This document shows positions 45,177 to 54,508 of a stretch of 64,000 nucleotides of DNA, one piece after another. The stretch is from Acidobacteriota bacterium (GTDB taxonomy: Bacteria > Acidobacteriota > Terriglobia > Terriglobales > Acidobacteriaceae). Every line of letters begins with the position of its first letter. Within the stretch, counting starts at the first letter, position 1. The stretch lies in contig JAJXYY010000042.1 of the NCBI GenBank assembly GCA_021780315.1, positions 496,001 through 560,000 of the forward strand, in the 5' to 3' direction. A program made the translations under genes and the position numbers. The notes beneath the pieces were generated by a model, which was given only the letters and a program-made list of their open reading frames with translations, did not search any database and was not told where the DNA came from.

Positions 45177-46019
45177 TTACTGGGGGCGCTGGGGTATTTT
45201 TCTGGCCAGCGGTGGCGGTTCGGAGCCGACGCGGACCGGGGCCGCGTTGAGATTGCGGAAGCGGCCTGGGGGCAGGCTGCCGGCTTGTGCGTTGCGGGCG
45301 TTGTGGCCCAGGTGGAGTGGGATGGGCTGCTGCATGGTGACGATGACTGCCTTGGCAGAAGTGTCGCCTGCACAGGTGTAACTATGGATGGTGTTGGCAT
45401 CGAAGTAGACGGCATCGCCGGGTTCGAGGTGGTGGTTCATCTCGCCGTGACGCACGTCGAGGTGGCCGGAGAGCATGTAGAGGAATTCGCAGCCGAGGTG
45501 CTGGTGGGCACGGGCCTCGCGGCCTGACTTGAGCGGGAGGAATTCCGCGAAGTACGGGTCCAACTGGCGGTCAGGGACGAGGTAGCCGAGGCTCTCGAAG
45601 AAGTAGGTGGGGTCTTCCACACCGGTCTGGGGCAGGCGTACGCGGTCCTTCTGGCGGTGCACGCGGAAGAGAGTCTGCGGCTCTGGATCGAAGAAGTAGC
45701 TGAGGTCTTTGGAAAAGACCATCGCGATGCGGGCGAGATTGCGCAGGGTGGGAACGACCCGGCCGGTCTCCAACTGGGAGAGGAAGCTGGCAGAGAGGCC
45801 AGTGTGGCGGCCAAGCTCGACCAGACCCATGGACTTTTTGAGGCGCAGGTATTTGATGCGTTCGCCGATGCGTTTTTCGATGATGAAGGCTTCGGCAGCC
45901 TCGGAGTCGATCTGGATAGCCGATGTGTCGGGATTGAGGGTTTCGGTGAGGGGAGCGTCGTCGAGGACGAGCATCTCGGCTGGTGGGGGAAGGGTCGGGT
46001 TGGGTCGTGCTTTAGCCAT
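45177..46019 (-). CDS. XRE family regulator with cupin domain
   Basis: This 280-residue transcription factor joins a helix-turn-helix to a cupin. The HTH lies at about residues 50-105 (IKYLRLKKSMGLVELGRHTG then LSQLETGRVVPTLRNLARI). The cupin follows with ARAHQHLGCEFLYMLSGHLDV and LEPGDAVYFDANTIHSYT, so it may sense a small metabolite and repress or activate. The first 45 residues are disordered and acidic. The gene starts at 46019 with a dyad TGTTTA-N5-TAAACA over its ribosome site, suggesting self-control. It is divergent from the fibronectin-type lipoprotein. The target genes are unknown. Confidence 0.93.
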   Translation of the reverse strand: MAKARPNPTLPPPAEMLVLDDAPLTETLNPDTSAIQIDSEAAEAFIIEKRIGERIKYLRLKKSMGLVELGRHTGLSASFLSQLETGRVVPTLRNLARIAMVFSKDLSYFFDPEPQTLFRVHRQKDRVRLPQTGVEDPTYFFESLGYLVPDRQLDPYFAEFLPLKSGREARAHQHLGCEFLYMLSGHLDVRHGEMNHHLEPGDAVYFDANTIHSYTCAGDTSAKAVIVTMQQPIPLHLGHNARNAQAGSLPPGRFRNLNAAPVRVGSEPPPLARKIPQRPQ

Positions 46020-46024
46020 AACTT

Positions 46025-46041
46025 TGTTTACCTGATAAACA
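46025..46041 (-). promoter_or_regulatory. dyad at the start of the XRE-cupin gene (possible autoregulatory operator)
   Basis: Perfect arms TGTTTA and TAAACA are separated by five bases, 6-22 bases before the XRE start. They overlap the AGGT ribosome site. Such a position suits repression by the encoded regulator. Confidence 0.45.
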
Positions 46042-46139
46042 GATGTTCAAACCGTATCAAAAGTTTTAGTTTTTTATAAATTATTTTTTGATTTCTCTTG
46101 AGCCTGCTCCAAATCGCTGAAAATGCTAGGCTGAGACGG

Positions 46140-47417
46140 ATGACATGCCATGGCCAGCTCGGTAACGCAGTCTGCTGCAAGAATCTACGGCTGGGCTGTA
46201 CGTCGGATGGGCGATTTTCCGGTGGGCTGGCGGCAGTGGTTTGGGGGCTGCTGCTGACGCAGGTTTTGGGGTGCGCGAGCCCGGGGCCACCCCGTCCGCC
46301 CTCGTTGAAGCTGCCGCAGCCGGTGACGGATTTAGCGGCGGAACGGATTGGCGACCAGGTGGTGCTGCGCTGGACGACGCCTGCCAAGACGACCGATGGG
46401 CTGATGATTAAGGGGTCCATGTCGGCGGCGATTTGTCGACAGGTGGGGTTGGCAAGTGCGAAGACTACGGCGATGACGACTGGGGCGCCAGCGAGTGCGT
46501 GCGTGCCGGTGGAGCGGGTGGTGGTCCATGCCGGAGCGAGCCGTGCGACGGACGTGCTGACGGGGCCTTTGGCCGCCGATCCGGTTCAGCTTCTGGTGTA
46601 CACGGTGGGGATTGAGAATACTGCCGGACAGGCGGCGGGTGGGTCGAATGCGGCGTACGCGGCGAGCGGGACGGCGGCGGGAGCGGTTGAGGATCTACGG
46701 GCTACGGCGGAGCGGGACGGCGCCAGGCTCGAATGGCGACGGGGCCCGGCGGCGATGGCTGAGGCCGGGGTGGAGTTGAAGCGGGAACGGGTGGTGTTGG
46801 CGGCGGCTGGCGGCAAGACGACAGATCGTTCGGCAGGGGAGAGCAAAGCCAGCCAGAGCAAGGGCGGTCCTGCAACGGAGGAGCAACCGGACGAGGTGCT
46901 GCTGCGGGCGGGTCAGCCGCGGCTGGGCGCAGAGACGCAGCAGATGGCGGGGACGATCGATGCGACTGCGAAGATGGGGGAGAGTTACCGGTATACGGCA
47001 CAGCGGGTGCGGGTGGCGCAGGTGGGGAGGCAACGGCTGGAGATGCGCAGCGTGGCCTCGGCCCCGGTGACGCTGGTGATGCGGGATGTGTTTCCGCCAT
47101 CGGCTCCGACGGGTCTGGCGGCGGTGGCTACCAGCTTGGGGGCAGGGATCAATCGTGCAAGCATCGACCTGTCGTGGGAGCCGGTGACGGACGTGGACCT
47201 GGCGGGCTATGTGGTGTATCGCCAGCGAGTGGGCGATACAGGCGGCCTGTTGGGGCCGGTGGAACGGCTTACGGAGAAGCTGGTGTTGGGGCCGGGGTTC
47301 AGCGATCTGACAGCCGTGCCTGGACAGCAGTACGCTTATCGCGTGACGGCGGTGGACCATGCCGGGAACGAGAGCAGTGCCAGCGCGGATGTGCAGGAAC
47401 AGTTGCGTACACCGTAG
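46140..47417 (+). CDS. lipoprotein with fibronectin type III domains
   Basis: This outer-surface or periplasmic lipoprotein has about 425 residues. The signal LAAVVWGLLLTQVLGCASPG has a lipobox at its end. Two fibronectin-type modules are visible: PQPVTDLAAERIGDQVVLRW and, near the end, PPSAPTGLAAVATSLG with IDLSWEPVTDVDLAGYVVYR and YAYRVTAVDHAGNESSAS. A middle part is alanine/glycine-rich with no recognised motif. The modules probably bind partners or surfaces; no catalytic residues are seen. The ATG at 46140 is chosen; TTG at 46098 is possible. It is divergent from the XRE gene and lies 35 bases before the hydrolase gene. Confidence 0.82.
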   Translation: MTCHGQLGNAVCCKNLRLGCTSDGRFSGGLAAVVWGLLLTQVLGCASPGPPRPPSLKLPQPVTDLAAERIGDQVVLRWTTPAKTTDGLMIKGSMSAAICRQVGLASAKTTAMTTGAPASACVPVERVVVHAGASRATDVLTGPLAADPVQLLVYTVGIENTAGQAAGGSNAAYAASGTAAGAVEDLRATAERDGARLEWRRGPAAMAEAGVELKRERVVLAAAGGKTTDRSAGESKASQSKGGPATEEQPDEVLLRAGQPRLGAETQQMAGTIDATAKMGESYRYTAQRVRVAQVGRQRLEMRSVASAPVTLVMRDVFPPSAPTGLAAVATSLGAGINRASIDLSWEPVTDVDLAGYVVYRQRVGDTGGLLGPVERLTEKLVLGPGFSDLTAVPGQQYAYRVTAVDHAGNESSASADVQEQLRTP

Positions 47418-47452
47418 GTGGTCGAAATCATGCAGGACAGAGGAGCCACAGG

Positions 47453-48277
47453 ATGCGCTATTGCAAGTATCTGAACCACGAAGGCGGAATCGACGTGCCA
47501 CGGTATGCGGTGGTGGAGGAGCGCGGCGATGGCTGGTGGGCCGTTGCGCCGATGGGGCCGCCGGAAGAGGATCTGGCAGCGCGGATGGCCGGACATGAGG
47601 CAGATGCGGGCGGGTTTGAACCGCGGCCTTTGGCGGCGTTGCGGCTGCTGGCTCCGGTAACGCCGTCGAAGATACTGTGTGTGGGCCGGAACTATCGCGA
47701 TCATGCGACGGAGCTGGGCAACGAGGTACCGAAGGAGCCGCTGCTGTTTCTGAAGCCGCCGTCTTCGCTGCTGGCGCCGGGCGGGACGATTGTGATGCCG
47801 CGACTGTCCAAGCGGGTGGACTATGAGGGCGAGTTGGGAATTGTGATGGGCAAGCGTTGCAGCCGGATTGGCCCAGAGGAGGATGTTCGCCCGTATATAC
47901 GGGGCTATGTGATTGTGAACGATGTGACGGCGCGGGACATCCAGAAGAGTGATGGGCAGTGGACACGGGGCAAGGGGTTCGACACGTTTTGCCCGGTGGG
48001 TCCGATCGTTTCGGATGAGGTGGAGCCGATTGCGGGAGCGGCGTTGACGGTGACGACTCGGCTGAATGGCGAGGTGAAGCAGCAGGGAGCGACGGGCGAT
48101 TTTATTTTTTCGATTCCGGAGCTGCTGCGGTACATCACGGCGGCGATCACGTTGGAAGCAGGCGACTTGATACCGACGGGGACACCTGCGGGGGTTGGCC
48201 CGGTGCAGGCCGGCGACCGGATTGAGGTGACGATCGACGGGCTGGGCAGGCTGGAGAATATCTTTACGGCGCAATGA
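47453..48277 (+). CDS. fumarylacetoacetate hydrolase family protein
   Basis: This cytoplasmic hydrolase or isomerase of 274 residues has the FAH fold. VTPSKILCVGRNYRDHATELG is the N-terminal signature. The metal ligands appear as Glu in DYEGELGIVMG and Asp in GYVIVNDVTARD, with KGFDTFCPVGPIV nearby and TGTPAGVGPVQAGD at the end. Family members cleave acylpyruvates or oxaloacetate-like compounds or decarboxylate aromatic ring-cleavage products; the substrate here is unknown. AGAGGAGCCACAGG precedes the ATG at 47453, and a longer reading over the lipoprotein gene is rejected. Co-transcription with the lipoprotein gene is likely. Confidence 0.94.
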   Translation: MRYCKYLNHEGGIDVPRYAVVEERGDGWWAVAPMGPPEEDLAARMAGHEADAGGFEPRPLAALRLLAPVTPSKILCVGRNYRDHATELGNEVPKEPLLFLKPPSSLLAPGGTIVMPRLSKRVDYEGELGIVMGKRCSRIGPEEDVRPYIRGYVIVNDVTARDIQKSDGQWTRGKGFDTFCPVGPIVSDEVEPIAGAALTVTTRLNGEVKQQGATGDFIFSIPELLRYITAAITLEAGDLIPTGTPAGVGPVQAGDRIEVTIDGLGRLENIFTAQ

Positions 48278-48398
48278 ATTTATGGGTTGGGGAGGGTTGC
48301 GGATTGTCAATCCCCTGCCCTGGGTTTGTATCGATGACGGATGGCGACTATCCTAGAAGTGGTTGCAATACCGCTTTGATAGCGAAGGAGCAGGAAAA

Positions 48399-49391
48399 AT
48401 GGCGTCGATACTCGCACAGCTTAAGGGATTTACCACCGTAGTCGCCGATACCGGTGACATCAATGCAATTGAGAAGTTTCAGCCCACGGACTCTACGACG
48501 AATCCGTCCCTGATCGCCGCTGCTGCCGAGAAGCCGGAGTACCAGTCGATTGTGGACGACGTGCTGATCGAGGCACGCAAGTCGGCGGGCAGCAGCGCGT
48601 CGGACGAGGCAGTTGCCGCCCTGGCGTTCAAGAGCCTGGCGGTAGCGTTTGGCCGCAAGATTCTGGATATTGTTCCGGGCCGCGTCTCGACCGAGGTGGA
48701 TGCACGCCTCTCGTACGACACGGAGAAGACGCTGGAGCAGTCGCGCGACATTATTGCGCAGTACGACAAGGCAGGCATCTCGCGGGATCGCGTACTGGTG
48801 AAGATTGCATCCACGTGGGAAGGGATCAAGGCCGCGGAGATCCTGGAGAAGGAAGGAATCCACTGCAACCTGACGCTGCTGTTCGGTCTGCACCAGGCGG
48901 TGGCGTGCGCGGAGGCGAAGGTGACGTTGATCTCGCCGTTTGTAGGACGCATTCTGGACTGGTACAAGAAGGACACAGGCAAGGACTATGTGGGTGCGGA
49001 CGACCCCGGTGTGGTGTCGGTGACCTCGATCTACAACTACTACAAGAAGTTTGGCTACAAGACCCAGGTGATGGGCGCGAGCTTCCGCAATACGGGCGAG
49101 ATCATCGAGCTGGCTGGATGCGATCTGCTGACGATTGCGCCGAAGCTGCTGGGGGAACTGGATGCCGCAGAAGGCACGCTGGTGAAGAAGCTGGATGCAT
49201 CCAACGCGGCGAGCATGACGATCGAGAAGCTGACGATCGACAAGGCCACGTTCGACAAGATGCATGAAGCCGACCGGATGGCGTACGACAAGCTGAAGGA
49301 AGGCATCGAAGGCTTCTCGAAGGCGCTGGAAGATCTGGAGAAGCTGCTGGCCAAGCGCCTGAGCGAGCTGAGCCAGACGGTTTCTGCCTAA
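48399..49391 (+). CDS. tal: transaldolase
   Basis: Transaldolase moves a dihydroxyacetone unit between sugar phosphates in the pentose-phosphate pathway. The 330 residues match the TalB class. The Schiff-base lysine is Lys135 in [28 protein letters not shown] and [19 protein letters not shown] are other hallmarks. AAGGAGCAGG lies before the ATG at 48399; a start twelve codons earlier is rejected. Its codon use favours C-ending codons more than the other plus-strand genes, as for a highly expressed protein. A strong terminator follows. Confidence 0.97.
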   Translation: MASILAQLKGFTTVVADTGDINAIEKFQPTDSTTNPSLIAAAAEKPEYQSIVDDVLIEARKSAGSSASDEAVAALAFKSLAVAFGRKILDIVPGRVSTEVDARLSYDTEKTLEQSRDIIAQYDKAGISRDRVLVKIASTWEGIKAAEILEKEGIHCNLTLLFGLHQAVACAEAKVTLISPFVGRILDWYKKDTGKDYVGADDPGVVSVTSIYNYYKKFGYKTQVMGASFRNTGEIIELAGCDLLTIAPKLLGELDAAEGTLVKKLDASNAASMTIEKLTIDKATFDKMHEADRMAYDKLKEGIEGFSKALEDLEKLLAKRLSELSQTVSA

Positions 49392-49413
49392 ACCAAACTA
49401 CTACCGATACACG

Positions 49414-49449
49414 AAGCATACGGGCGGCCATCAGGCCGCCCGTATGCTT
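49414..49449. terminator. 16-bp perfect hairpin between transaldolase and hslU
   Basis: AAGCATACGGGCGGCC and GGCCGCCCGTATGCTT pair perfectly around ATCA. It lies 22 bases after the transaldolase stop and 22 before the hslU stop and probably ends both. Confidence 0.8.
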
Positions 49450-49471
49450 TGCTGCGGAGATGCCGGACAGT

Positions 49472-51073
49472 CTATAGGATGTAGCGGCTGAGGTCCTGGT
49501 CCTTGACGATGCTGGCGACCTGCTGGCGGACGTACTCGGGATCGACGACGATGACCTTCTCGATGCCGGTGGCGGTCTGCCGCTCGATGACAGGCAGTGG
49601 CGGAGAGGGTAGCTGCGGCTCGCCGGTGAGCGGAGCGGAAACGTGGATCTGACCGATGACGCCTTCTTCGGTGATCTCGGCGCGGGGGCTTTTGAAGAGG
49701 TCGGGAGCTTGGAAGCTGATCTCGTCGAGGACGCGCTCGAGGATGGTGTGGAGGCGTCGGGCGCCGATATTTTCGGTGGTCTCGTTGACGCGGAAGGCGA
49801 ACTGAGCCATCTCCTGAATGGCTTCTCTGGTGAACTCCAACTTGAGGCCTTCGGTTTCGAGCAGCGCGGTGGACTGCTTGACGAGGGAGGACTTGGGCTC
49901 TGTAAGGATGCGTACGAAGTCGTTGACGGTGAGCGACTGGAGTTCGACGCGGATGGGGAAGCGTCCCTGAAGCTCGGGGATGAGGTCGCTGGGCTTGGAG
50001 ACGTGGAAGGCTCCGGCGGCGATGAAGAGGATGTGGTCGGTGGAGACCATTCCGTACTTGGTGCTGACGGTGGTGCCTTCGACGATGGGGAGGATGTCGC
50101 GCTGCACGCCCTCGCGGCTGACGTCGGGGCCGTGGCCGCCTTCGCGTCCGGCGATCTTGTCTATCTCGTCGAGGAAGACCATGCCGGAGTCTTCGACGCG
50201 TTCGACGGCGAGGCGGGTGACCTGGTCCATATCGATGAGGCGGCCTTCTTCTTCGGAGACGAGGTATTCGAACGCCTCGGAGACCTTCATCTTGCGTTTT
50301 TTGGTGCGCTGTCCGAAGAGGCCGGGGAGCATGTCCTTGAGGTTGATGTCCATCTCTTCGGAGCCCTGATTGGAGATGACTTCGAAGCTGGGCTGATTGC
50401 GGTCGCGGACGTCGAGTTCTACGGTGCGGTCGTCGAGCTTGCCCTCGCGGAACTGCTGGCGGAGCTTCTCGCGGGTGCGGTGCTCGCGGTCGCCGGGCTT
50501 GTCTCCGGCTTCGTCGATGCCATCGGCGACGGAGACGGGCAGCTCGATGAGGTTGCTGCCGTGGTCGGGCATCACGGCCACGCCTGCGGCTGGAGGCGGG
50601 GTGACTCCGGGCGTGGGGGGAAGCAGGAGATCGAGCAGGCGGTCTTCCGCAGCGAGTTCAGCCTTGTCTTCCACCTCTTCCATCTTCTCTTCGCGGACCA
50701 TGTCGATAGCGATCTCAACGAGGTCGCGGACGATAGATTCGACGTCGCGGCCGACGTAGCCGACCTCAGTAAATTTGGAGGCTTCGACCTTGAGGAAGGG
50801 GGAGTTGGTGAGCTTGGCGAGGCGGCGTGCGATCTCGGTTTTGCCGACGCCGGTGGGCCCGATCATGATGATGTTTTTGGGCATGATCTCTTCGGCGAGC
50901 TCGGGGGAGAGCTTTTGCCTTCTCATGCGGTTGCGCAGGGCGATGGCGACAGCGCGCTTGGCGGCTTGCTGGCCGACAACGTACTTGTCCAGCTCGGCGA
51001 CGATCTCGCGTGGGGTCATCTCGTCGAGGGCCAGGCCTGTGTCTTCTGCGGTTCCGGGTAAGAATATTGCCAT
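49472..51073 (-). CDS. hslU: HslU ATPase subunit of the HslUV protease
   Basis: HslU is the AAA+ unfoldase that feeds substrates to HslV. Walker A is [12 protein letters not shown], the pore loop [11 protein letters not shown], and Walker [13 protein letters not shown]. The C-terminal DLSRYIL tail docks in HslV. At 533 residues it is about 90 longer than the E. coli protein. The extra length is in the I-domain (a proline-rich stretch [13 protein letters not shown] and an acidic linker) and in a Pro-rich segment before the end. AGGAG precedes the ATG at 51073. hslV ends 103 bases upstream, so hslV-hslU is one unit. Confidence 0.96.
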   Translation of the reverse strand: MAIFLPGTAEDTGLALDEMTPREIVAELDKYVVGQQAAKRAVAIALRNRMRRQKLSPELAEEIMPKNIIMIGPTGVGKTEIARRLAKLTNSPFLKVEASKFTEVGYVGRDVESIVRDLVEIAIDMVREEKMEEVEDKAELAAEDRLLDLLLPPTPGVTPPPAAGVAVMPDHGSNLIELPVSVADGIDEAGDKPGDREHRTREKLRQQFREGKLDDRTVELDVRDRNQPSFEVISNQGSEEMDINLKDMLPGLFGQRTKKRKMKVSEAFEYLVSEEEGRLIDMDQVTRLAVERVEDSGMVFLDEIDKIAGREGGHGPDVSREGVQRDILPIVEGTTVSTKYGMVSTDHILFIAAGAFHVSKPSDLIPELQGRFPIRVELQSLTVNDFVRILTEPKSSLVKQSTALLETEGLKLEFTREAIQEMAQFAFRVNETTENIGARRLHTILERVLDEISFQAPDLFKSPRAEITEEGVIGQIHVSAPLTGEPQLPSPPLPVIERQTATGIEKVIVVDPEYVRQQVASIVKDQDLSRYIL

Positions 51074-51176
51074 GGTGCGGTACTCCTGATGTCGATGCGT
51101 GCTGCAGTGTTGGACGCGGGATAATGCGGGATGACGTATCTGCGATACGCAGGCGGGAGGGCGAATGTTCGTCGCG

Positions 51177-51734
51177 CTACTCGGCCTTGAGCTCTTCGAT
51201 GGTGACCTGGTCGTTGGTGTAGATGCAGATCTGGCCGGCGATCTTCATGCTTTTTTCTGCGATCTCGCGGGCGGAGAGGCTGGTGTTCTCCATGAGGGCG
51301 CGGGCGGCGGCGAGAGCGTAGCTGCCACCGCTGCCGATGGTGGCGATCCCCTCGTCGGGGTCGATGACGTCGCCGTTGCCGCTGAGCAGGAAGGTCTGGC
51401 GGGAGTCGGTGACGATGAGCAGAGCCTCCAACTGGCGGAGCATCTTGTCGGTGCGCCAGTCCTTGGCGAGTTCGACGGCGGCGCGGCCGAGGTTGCCGGC
51501 GTACTGCTCCAGCTTGGTCTCGAAGCGTGCGAAGAGGCTGAAGGCGTCGGCAGTGGAACCGGCGAAGCCCGCCAACACCTTGTCGTTGTATAGCTTGCGA
51601 ATCTTTTTGGCGGAACCCTTCATGACGGTGGCACCGATGGAGACCTGACCGTCGGCCGCCATGACGACGGAGTCGCCGCGGCGGACGCAGATGACGGTGG
51701 TGGACCGGATGCGGCGGCCCTCACCAAGGTCCAT
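51177..51734 (-). CDS. hslV: HslV peptidase subunit of the HslUV protease
   Basis: HslV is a proteasome-like threonine peptidase. The catalytic threonine starts [11 protein letters not shown], and [18 protein letters not shown] and [17 protein letters not shown] are conserved. With the ATG at 51734 there are eleven residues before the threonine ([11 protein letters not shown]), so it needs cleavage rather than simple removal of methionine. In-frame starts at 51869-51875 would make a leader of about 57 residues, Ser/Pro-rich, lying right after a TATACT that could be a -10 element. Neither start has a good ribosome site. hslU follows. Confidence 0.93.
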   Translation of the reverse strand: MDLGEGRRIRSTTVICVRRGDSVVMAADGQVSIGATVMKGSAKKIRKLYNDKVLAGFAGSTADAFSLFARFETKLEQYAGNLGRAAVELAKDWRTDKMLRQLEALLIVTDSRQTFLLSGNGDVIDPDEGIATIGSGGSYALAAARALMENTSLSAREIAEKSMKIAGQICIYTNDQVTIEELKAE

Positions 51735-52095
51735 GGGCTCTGCCAACCGGCCCAAATGGGGCAGAGAGACCAAGGGTGCGGACTGGCTGGCGGCCAAGAG
51801 CGACCGGGGCTGGGAGAGGGGGTCAGAGGGTGTGGACGAGTTTGCAGGAGACGAAAAAGTCGGCTTCATGGGCACTATTCAGTATATCGCCAATCCAGCA
51901 GGGGCTGGGACGGGGTAACCGGGGCGAAGGGCAGGGTTGGCTGCTGGATGTGCCTTGTGGCCGCAGAGGTCTGATGGCGGCAGGGGCTGGGGTAGGAGAG
52001 GTTTGGGGGTGGCAGGAACATGGTCCGCCAACGTCGGCGTGCGTCAGGTTCCACCCTGGCTGGCCGGGATAGGCTATTCTTCTGCGCAGAGTCCT
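51735..52095. other. divergent region between hslV and a DUF3592-like gene
   Basis: It may encode an N-terminal extension of HslV up to 51875. A 7-bp inverted repeat (CTCTGCC and GGCAGAG) lies directly before the hslV ATG at 51734. Beyond 51880 it holds the hslV promoter region; no other gene is supported. Confidence 0.5.
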
Positions 52096-52614
52096 GTGTT
52101 TACGTCGATTCCAACCCAGTGGCCGGTCCTGTTCCGCTTTCCGCGGAACCTAGTGCCGATTGGGCTTTTTCTGGGGGTGGTGGCTGGCGTAACCAGCTAT
52201 CTGCTGACGCGGCATCGGGTGACGGCGGCGGAGCGGGAGCAGATGCGCCGGGAGTTGCTGGCCAAGACAGGACGAATTACCGATGGGAGCATCACCGAAA
52301 CTCAGTGGCTGGCCTCGTCCGCGGAAGAACGTGGTCCAACTTTGCCTACGATGCTGCTGTACCGCTACAGCATTGCCGGGGTGACGTACGAGTGCGCGCA
52401 GGATGTAAGCCTGCTGCCACAATTTGTGAAGCATGTGCGCATCGATCTGCCGGTGCAGGTGCGGTTCGATCCTCGCAATCCGGGCAACAGCATTGTGGTG
52501 TCGGAGTCGTGGAGCGGGCTGCGGCTGGGATTGCATCCGTTGTGTACGGTGCAGCCCTCGGCGGCGAATTCCGCAGCGGACGAGGATGTTGCCAAGGCGC
52601 ACCTGGCTGGCTGA
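52096..52614 (+). CDS. DUF3592-like membrane protein
   Basis: This protein of about 172 residues has one clear membrane helix (LVPIGLFLGVVAGVTSYLL) and then a soluble part. LYRYSIAGVTYECAQDV and VQVRFDPRNPGNSIVVSESW resemble DUF3592, in which a Tyr-rich strand pair precedes a D-P-x-N-P motif. The function of that family is unknown. The start is uncertain: a GTG at 52096 gives VFTSIPTQWPV; an ATG at 51937 would add a Gly/Arg-rich tail that looks untranslated. It is 50 bases before the CDF gene, so co-transcription is likely. Confidence 0.65.
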   Translation: MFTSIPTQWPVLFRFPRNLVPIGLFLGVVAGVTSYLLTRHRVTAAEREQMRRELLAKTGRITDGSITETQWLASSAEERGPTLPTMLLYRYSIAGVTYECAQDVSLLPQFVKHVRIDLPVQVRFDPRNPGNSIVVSESWSGLRLGLHPLCTVQPSAANSAADEDVAKAHLAG

Positions 52615-52664
52615 GACGGTGGTGTGATGGAAATGCCGGACGGTCGCGGTCTACACTAAAAGCT

Positions 52665-53618
52665 ATGCACATGGTTGCCAGTCCGAACCGCACGATGCAG
52701 CGGGTGCTGAAGTTCTCGATGGTGTTGACGTCCGCCTATGTGGTGGCGACCTTCTTGTTTGGGTTGCGGGCGCACTCACTGGCGCTGATCTCGGAGGCCG
52801 GACACAATGTCTCGGACCTGTTGGCGATTCTGCTGTCGTTTGTGGCGGTGTACTTCCAGGCGCGTCCAGCCACGGCGGAGAAGACATTTGGCTATCAGCG
52901 CGCGGGTGTGCTGGCTGCGTTTGTGAATGCAGTAACGCTGGTGGTGCTGTCGGGGTGGATTGGGGTCGAGGCGCTGCATCGGCTGGCCGATCCGGTGGCG
53001 GTGCACCCGAAGCAGATGATGATTGTGGCCGCGGCCGGCGTGGTGATGAACGGAACGATTGCGACGCTGCTGTGGAAGTCTTCCGGCGATGTGAATATTC
53101 GTGGGGTGTTTCTGCATATGCTGGGCGACACGCTATCTACGGCTGCCGTGATTGCCGGTGGCCTGGGGATTCTGTGGACAGGCATGATGTGGATTGACCC
53201 GGTGCTGTCGCTGCTGATTGCGGCGATGATTCTGTGGAGTTCGGTGGGGATCATTCGGGAGACGCTGAACATTCTGCTGGAAGGCACGCCGCGCACGCTG
53301 AAGCTGGGGCAGGTACTAGAGGCGATGCAGGAGGTCGAGGGCGTGCTGGATGTCCACGATCTGCATGTGTGGTCGCTGGGATCGAACTCCCATGCGCTGG
53401 CCAGCCATGTGACCATCGCCGATATGCCGATGTCGGACTGCGGGACGATTCTGAACGGGATCAACTGCGCGCTGCGGGATCGTTTTCACATTACGCATAC
53501 GACGATCCAGTTTGAGACGACAGGGTGCGAGACCACGCATGGCTGCTCCGCACCGCCGGAGCTGGAGGCAGCCGGTGCGCATGGCCACCATCATCATGGG
53601 CATAGCCACTCGCACTAA
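52665..53618 (+). CDS. cation diffusion facilitator (CDF) metal exporter
   Basis: This inner-membrane zinc/cobalt-type exporter of 317 residues has six helices and a cytoplasmic C-terminal domain. Metal-site motifs are HNVSD in helix 2 and HMLGD in helix 5. EGTPRTLKLGQVLEAMQEVEG opens the C-domain, and VHDLHVWSLGSNSHALASHV is its conserved strand pair. The chain ends in a His-rich tail (HGHHHHGHSHSH), which may bind metal. The ATG at 52665 begins MHMVASPNRTMQRV; longer readings over the DUF3592-like gene are rejected. A perfect hairpin follows the stop. Confidence 0.95.
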   Translation: MHMVASPNRTMQRVLKFSMVLTSAYVVATFLFGLRAHSLALISEAGHNVSDLLAILLSFVAVYFQARPATAEKTFGYQRAGVLAAFVNAVTLVVLSGWIGVEALHRLADPVAVHPKQMMIVAAAGVVMNGTIATLLWKSSGDVNIRGVFLHMLGDTLSTAAVIAGGLGILWTGMMWIDPVLSLLIAAMILWSSVGIIRETLNILLEGTPRTLKLGQVLEAMQEVEGVLDVHDLHVWSLGSNSHALASHVTIADMPMSDCGTILNGINCALRDRFHITHTTIQFETTGCETTHGCSAPPELEAAGAHGHHHHGHSHSH

Positions 53619-53661
53619 GCTGCGTGGATGCGATTGCGGTTGGAGTTTTCAAACGTGCTCA

Positions 53662-53700
53662 CACGAAGAACGCCTGACGTGGAGGCAGGCGTTCTTCGTG
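53662..53700. terminator. 15-bp perfect hairpin between CDF and OsmC genes
   Basis: CACGAAGAACGCCTG and CAGGCGTTCTTCGTG pair perfectly around a nine-base loop. It lies between convergent genes; no long T tract is present. Confidence 0.7.
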
Positions 53701-53720
53701 TTGGCTGCTGAGGTTGCGGG

Positions 53721-54149
53721 TTAGAGCAGGGTTGCATCCAGAGTGATCTCGGCGGCCTTGAGGACCTTGGAGAGGGGGCAGCCGACCTTGGCGGTGTTAG
53801 CGAGTTCGTCGAACTTGGCCTTGTCGATGCCGGTGGCCTTGACCTTGGTGGTGAGGTGGATTTTGGTGATGGTGGGGCCGCCCTCGGGCAGCAGTTCCAG
53901 GGTGACGACCGCGGTGGTCTCGATGGTGTCGGGGGTGAGGCCAGCCTGGGTGAACTGCGAACTGAGCGCCATGGAGTAGCAGCCGGCATGGGCCGCGCCG
54001 AGGAGTTCCTCAGGGTTACTGCCTACACCGCTCTCGAAGCGCGAACCGAAGCTGTACTGGATATCTTTCACTGCGCCGGACTGAGTTGAAACGGTTCCTT
54101 TTCCGTCCTTGAGTCCGCCATGCCACACTGCACTTCCGCTGCGATTCAT
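53721..54149 (-). CDS. OsmC family peroxiredoxin
   Basis: This 142-residue OsmC-type thiol peroxidase reduces organic hydroperoxides. The two reactive cysteines are Cys57 in [12 protein letters not shown] and Cys124 in [33 protein letters not shown] is the family core. The [16 protein letters not shown] start is typical of OsmC rather than Ohr. AGGAG-like GGAGAGTAACG precedes the ATG at 54149. The gene is convergent with the CDF gene and divergent from the zinc-ribbon gene at 54314. No regulator is adjacent. Confidence 0.95.
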   Translation of the reverse strand: MNRSGSAVWHGGLKDGKGTVSTQSGAVKDIQYSFGSRFESGVGSNPEELLGAAHAGCYSMALSSQFTQAGLTPDTIETTAVVTLELLPEGGPTITKIHLTTKVKATGIDKAKFDELANTAKVGCPLSKVLKAAEITLDATLL

Positions 54150-54313
54150 CGTTACTCTCCTTGTGGATCAAAAATGTAGGTTGAAACTGTTCGGTAAAAG
54201 TGTTCCTGTTGCGTTGCCGAACGATAGTCGGCTACTTGGCACTGTACCGGATAGGATGCGCGCGCGTCGTCAACGGGTGTTTCTTTTCTGACTGCATGGT
54301 TTAAGCTAACGCC

Positions 54314-54508
54314 ATGCAAAGTCCCGATGCAATGCGGCCCGAGGCTGACGAAACGACAGTGAGTGCAGCAGAATCTATTGTGTGCAGCCTGCCGGACGAG
54401 CATCACTGCGTCTATTGCCCGACGTGTTCGAGCCGGCTACAGGACAGCCGCTGCAAGCTGGTGTGCCGGACGTGCGGGTATTTTCTGAGCTGCGCCGACT
54501 TCTACTAG
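54314..54508 (+). CDS. small zinc-ribbon protein
   Basis: This 64-residue protein has two CxxC pairs, YCPTCSSRL and VCRTCGYFLSC, with one cysteine more in SRCK. It should bind one zinc ion and is similar to small conserved ribbons of unknown role in many bacteria. The first 25 residues are acidic and probably disordered. Its TAG stop shares the bases CTAG with the TAG stop of the convergent M28 gene, so the reading frames touch end to end. No ribosome site is strong. Confidence 0.72.
   Translation: MQSPDAMRPEADETTVSAAESIVCSLPDEHHCVYCPTCSSRLQDSRCKLVCRTCGYFLSCADFY

Noticed and set aside
52020..52664. 215-residue N-terminal extension of the CDF exporter
   Set aside because: It overlaps the DUF3592-like gene in another frame and lacks family similarity; CDF starts at 52665.
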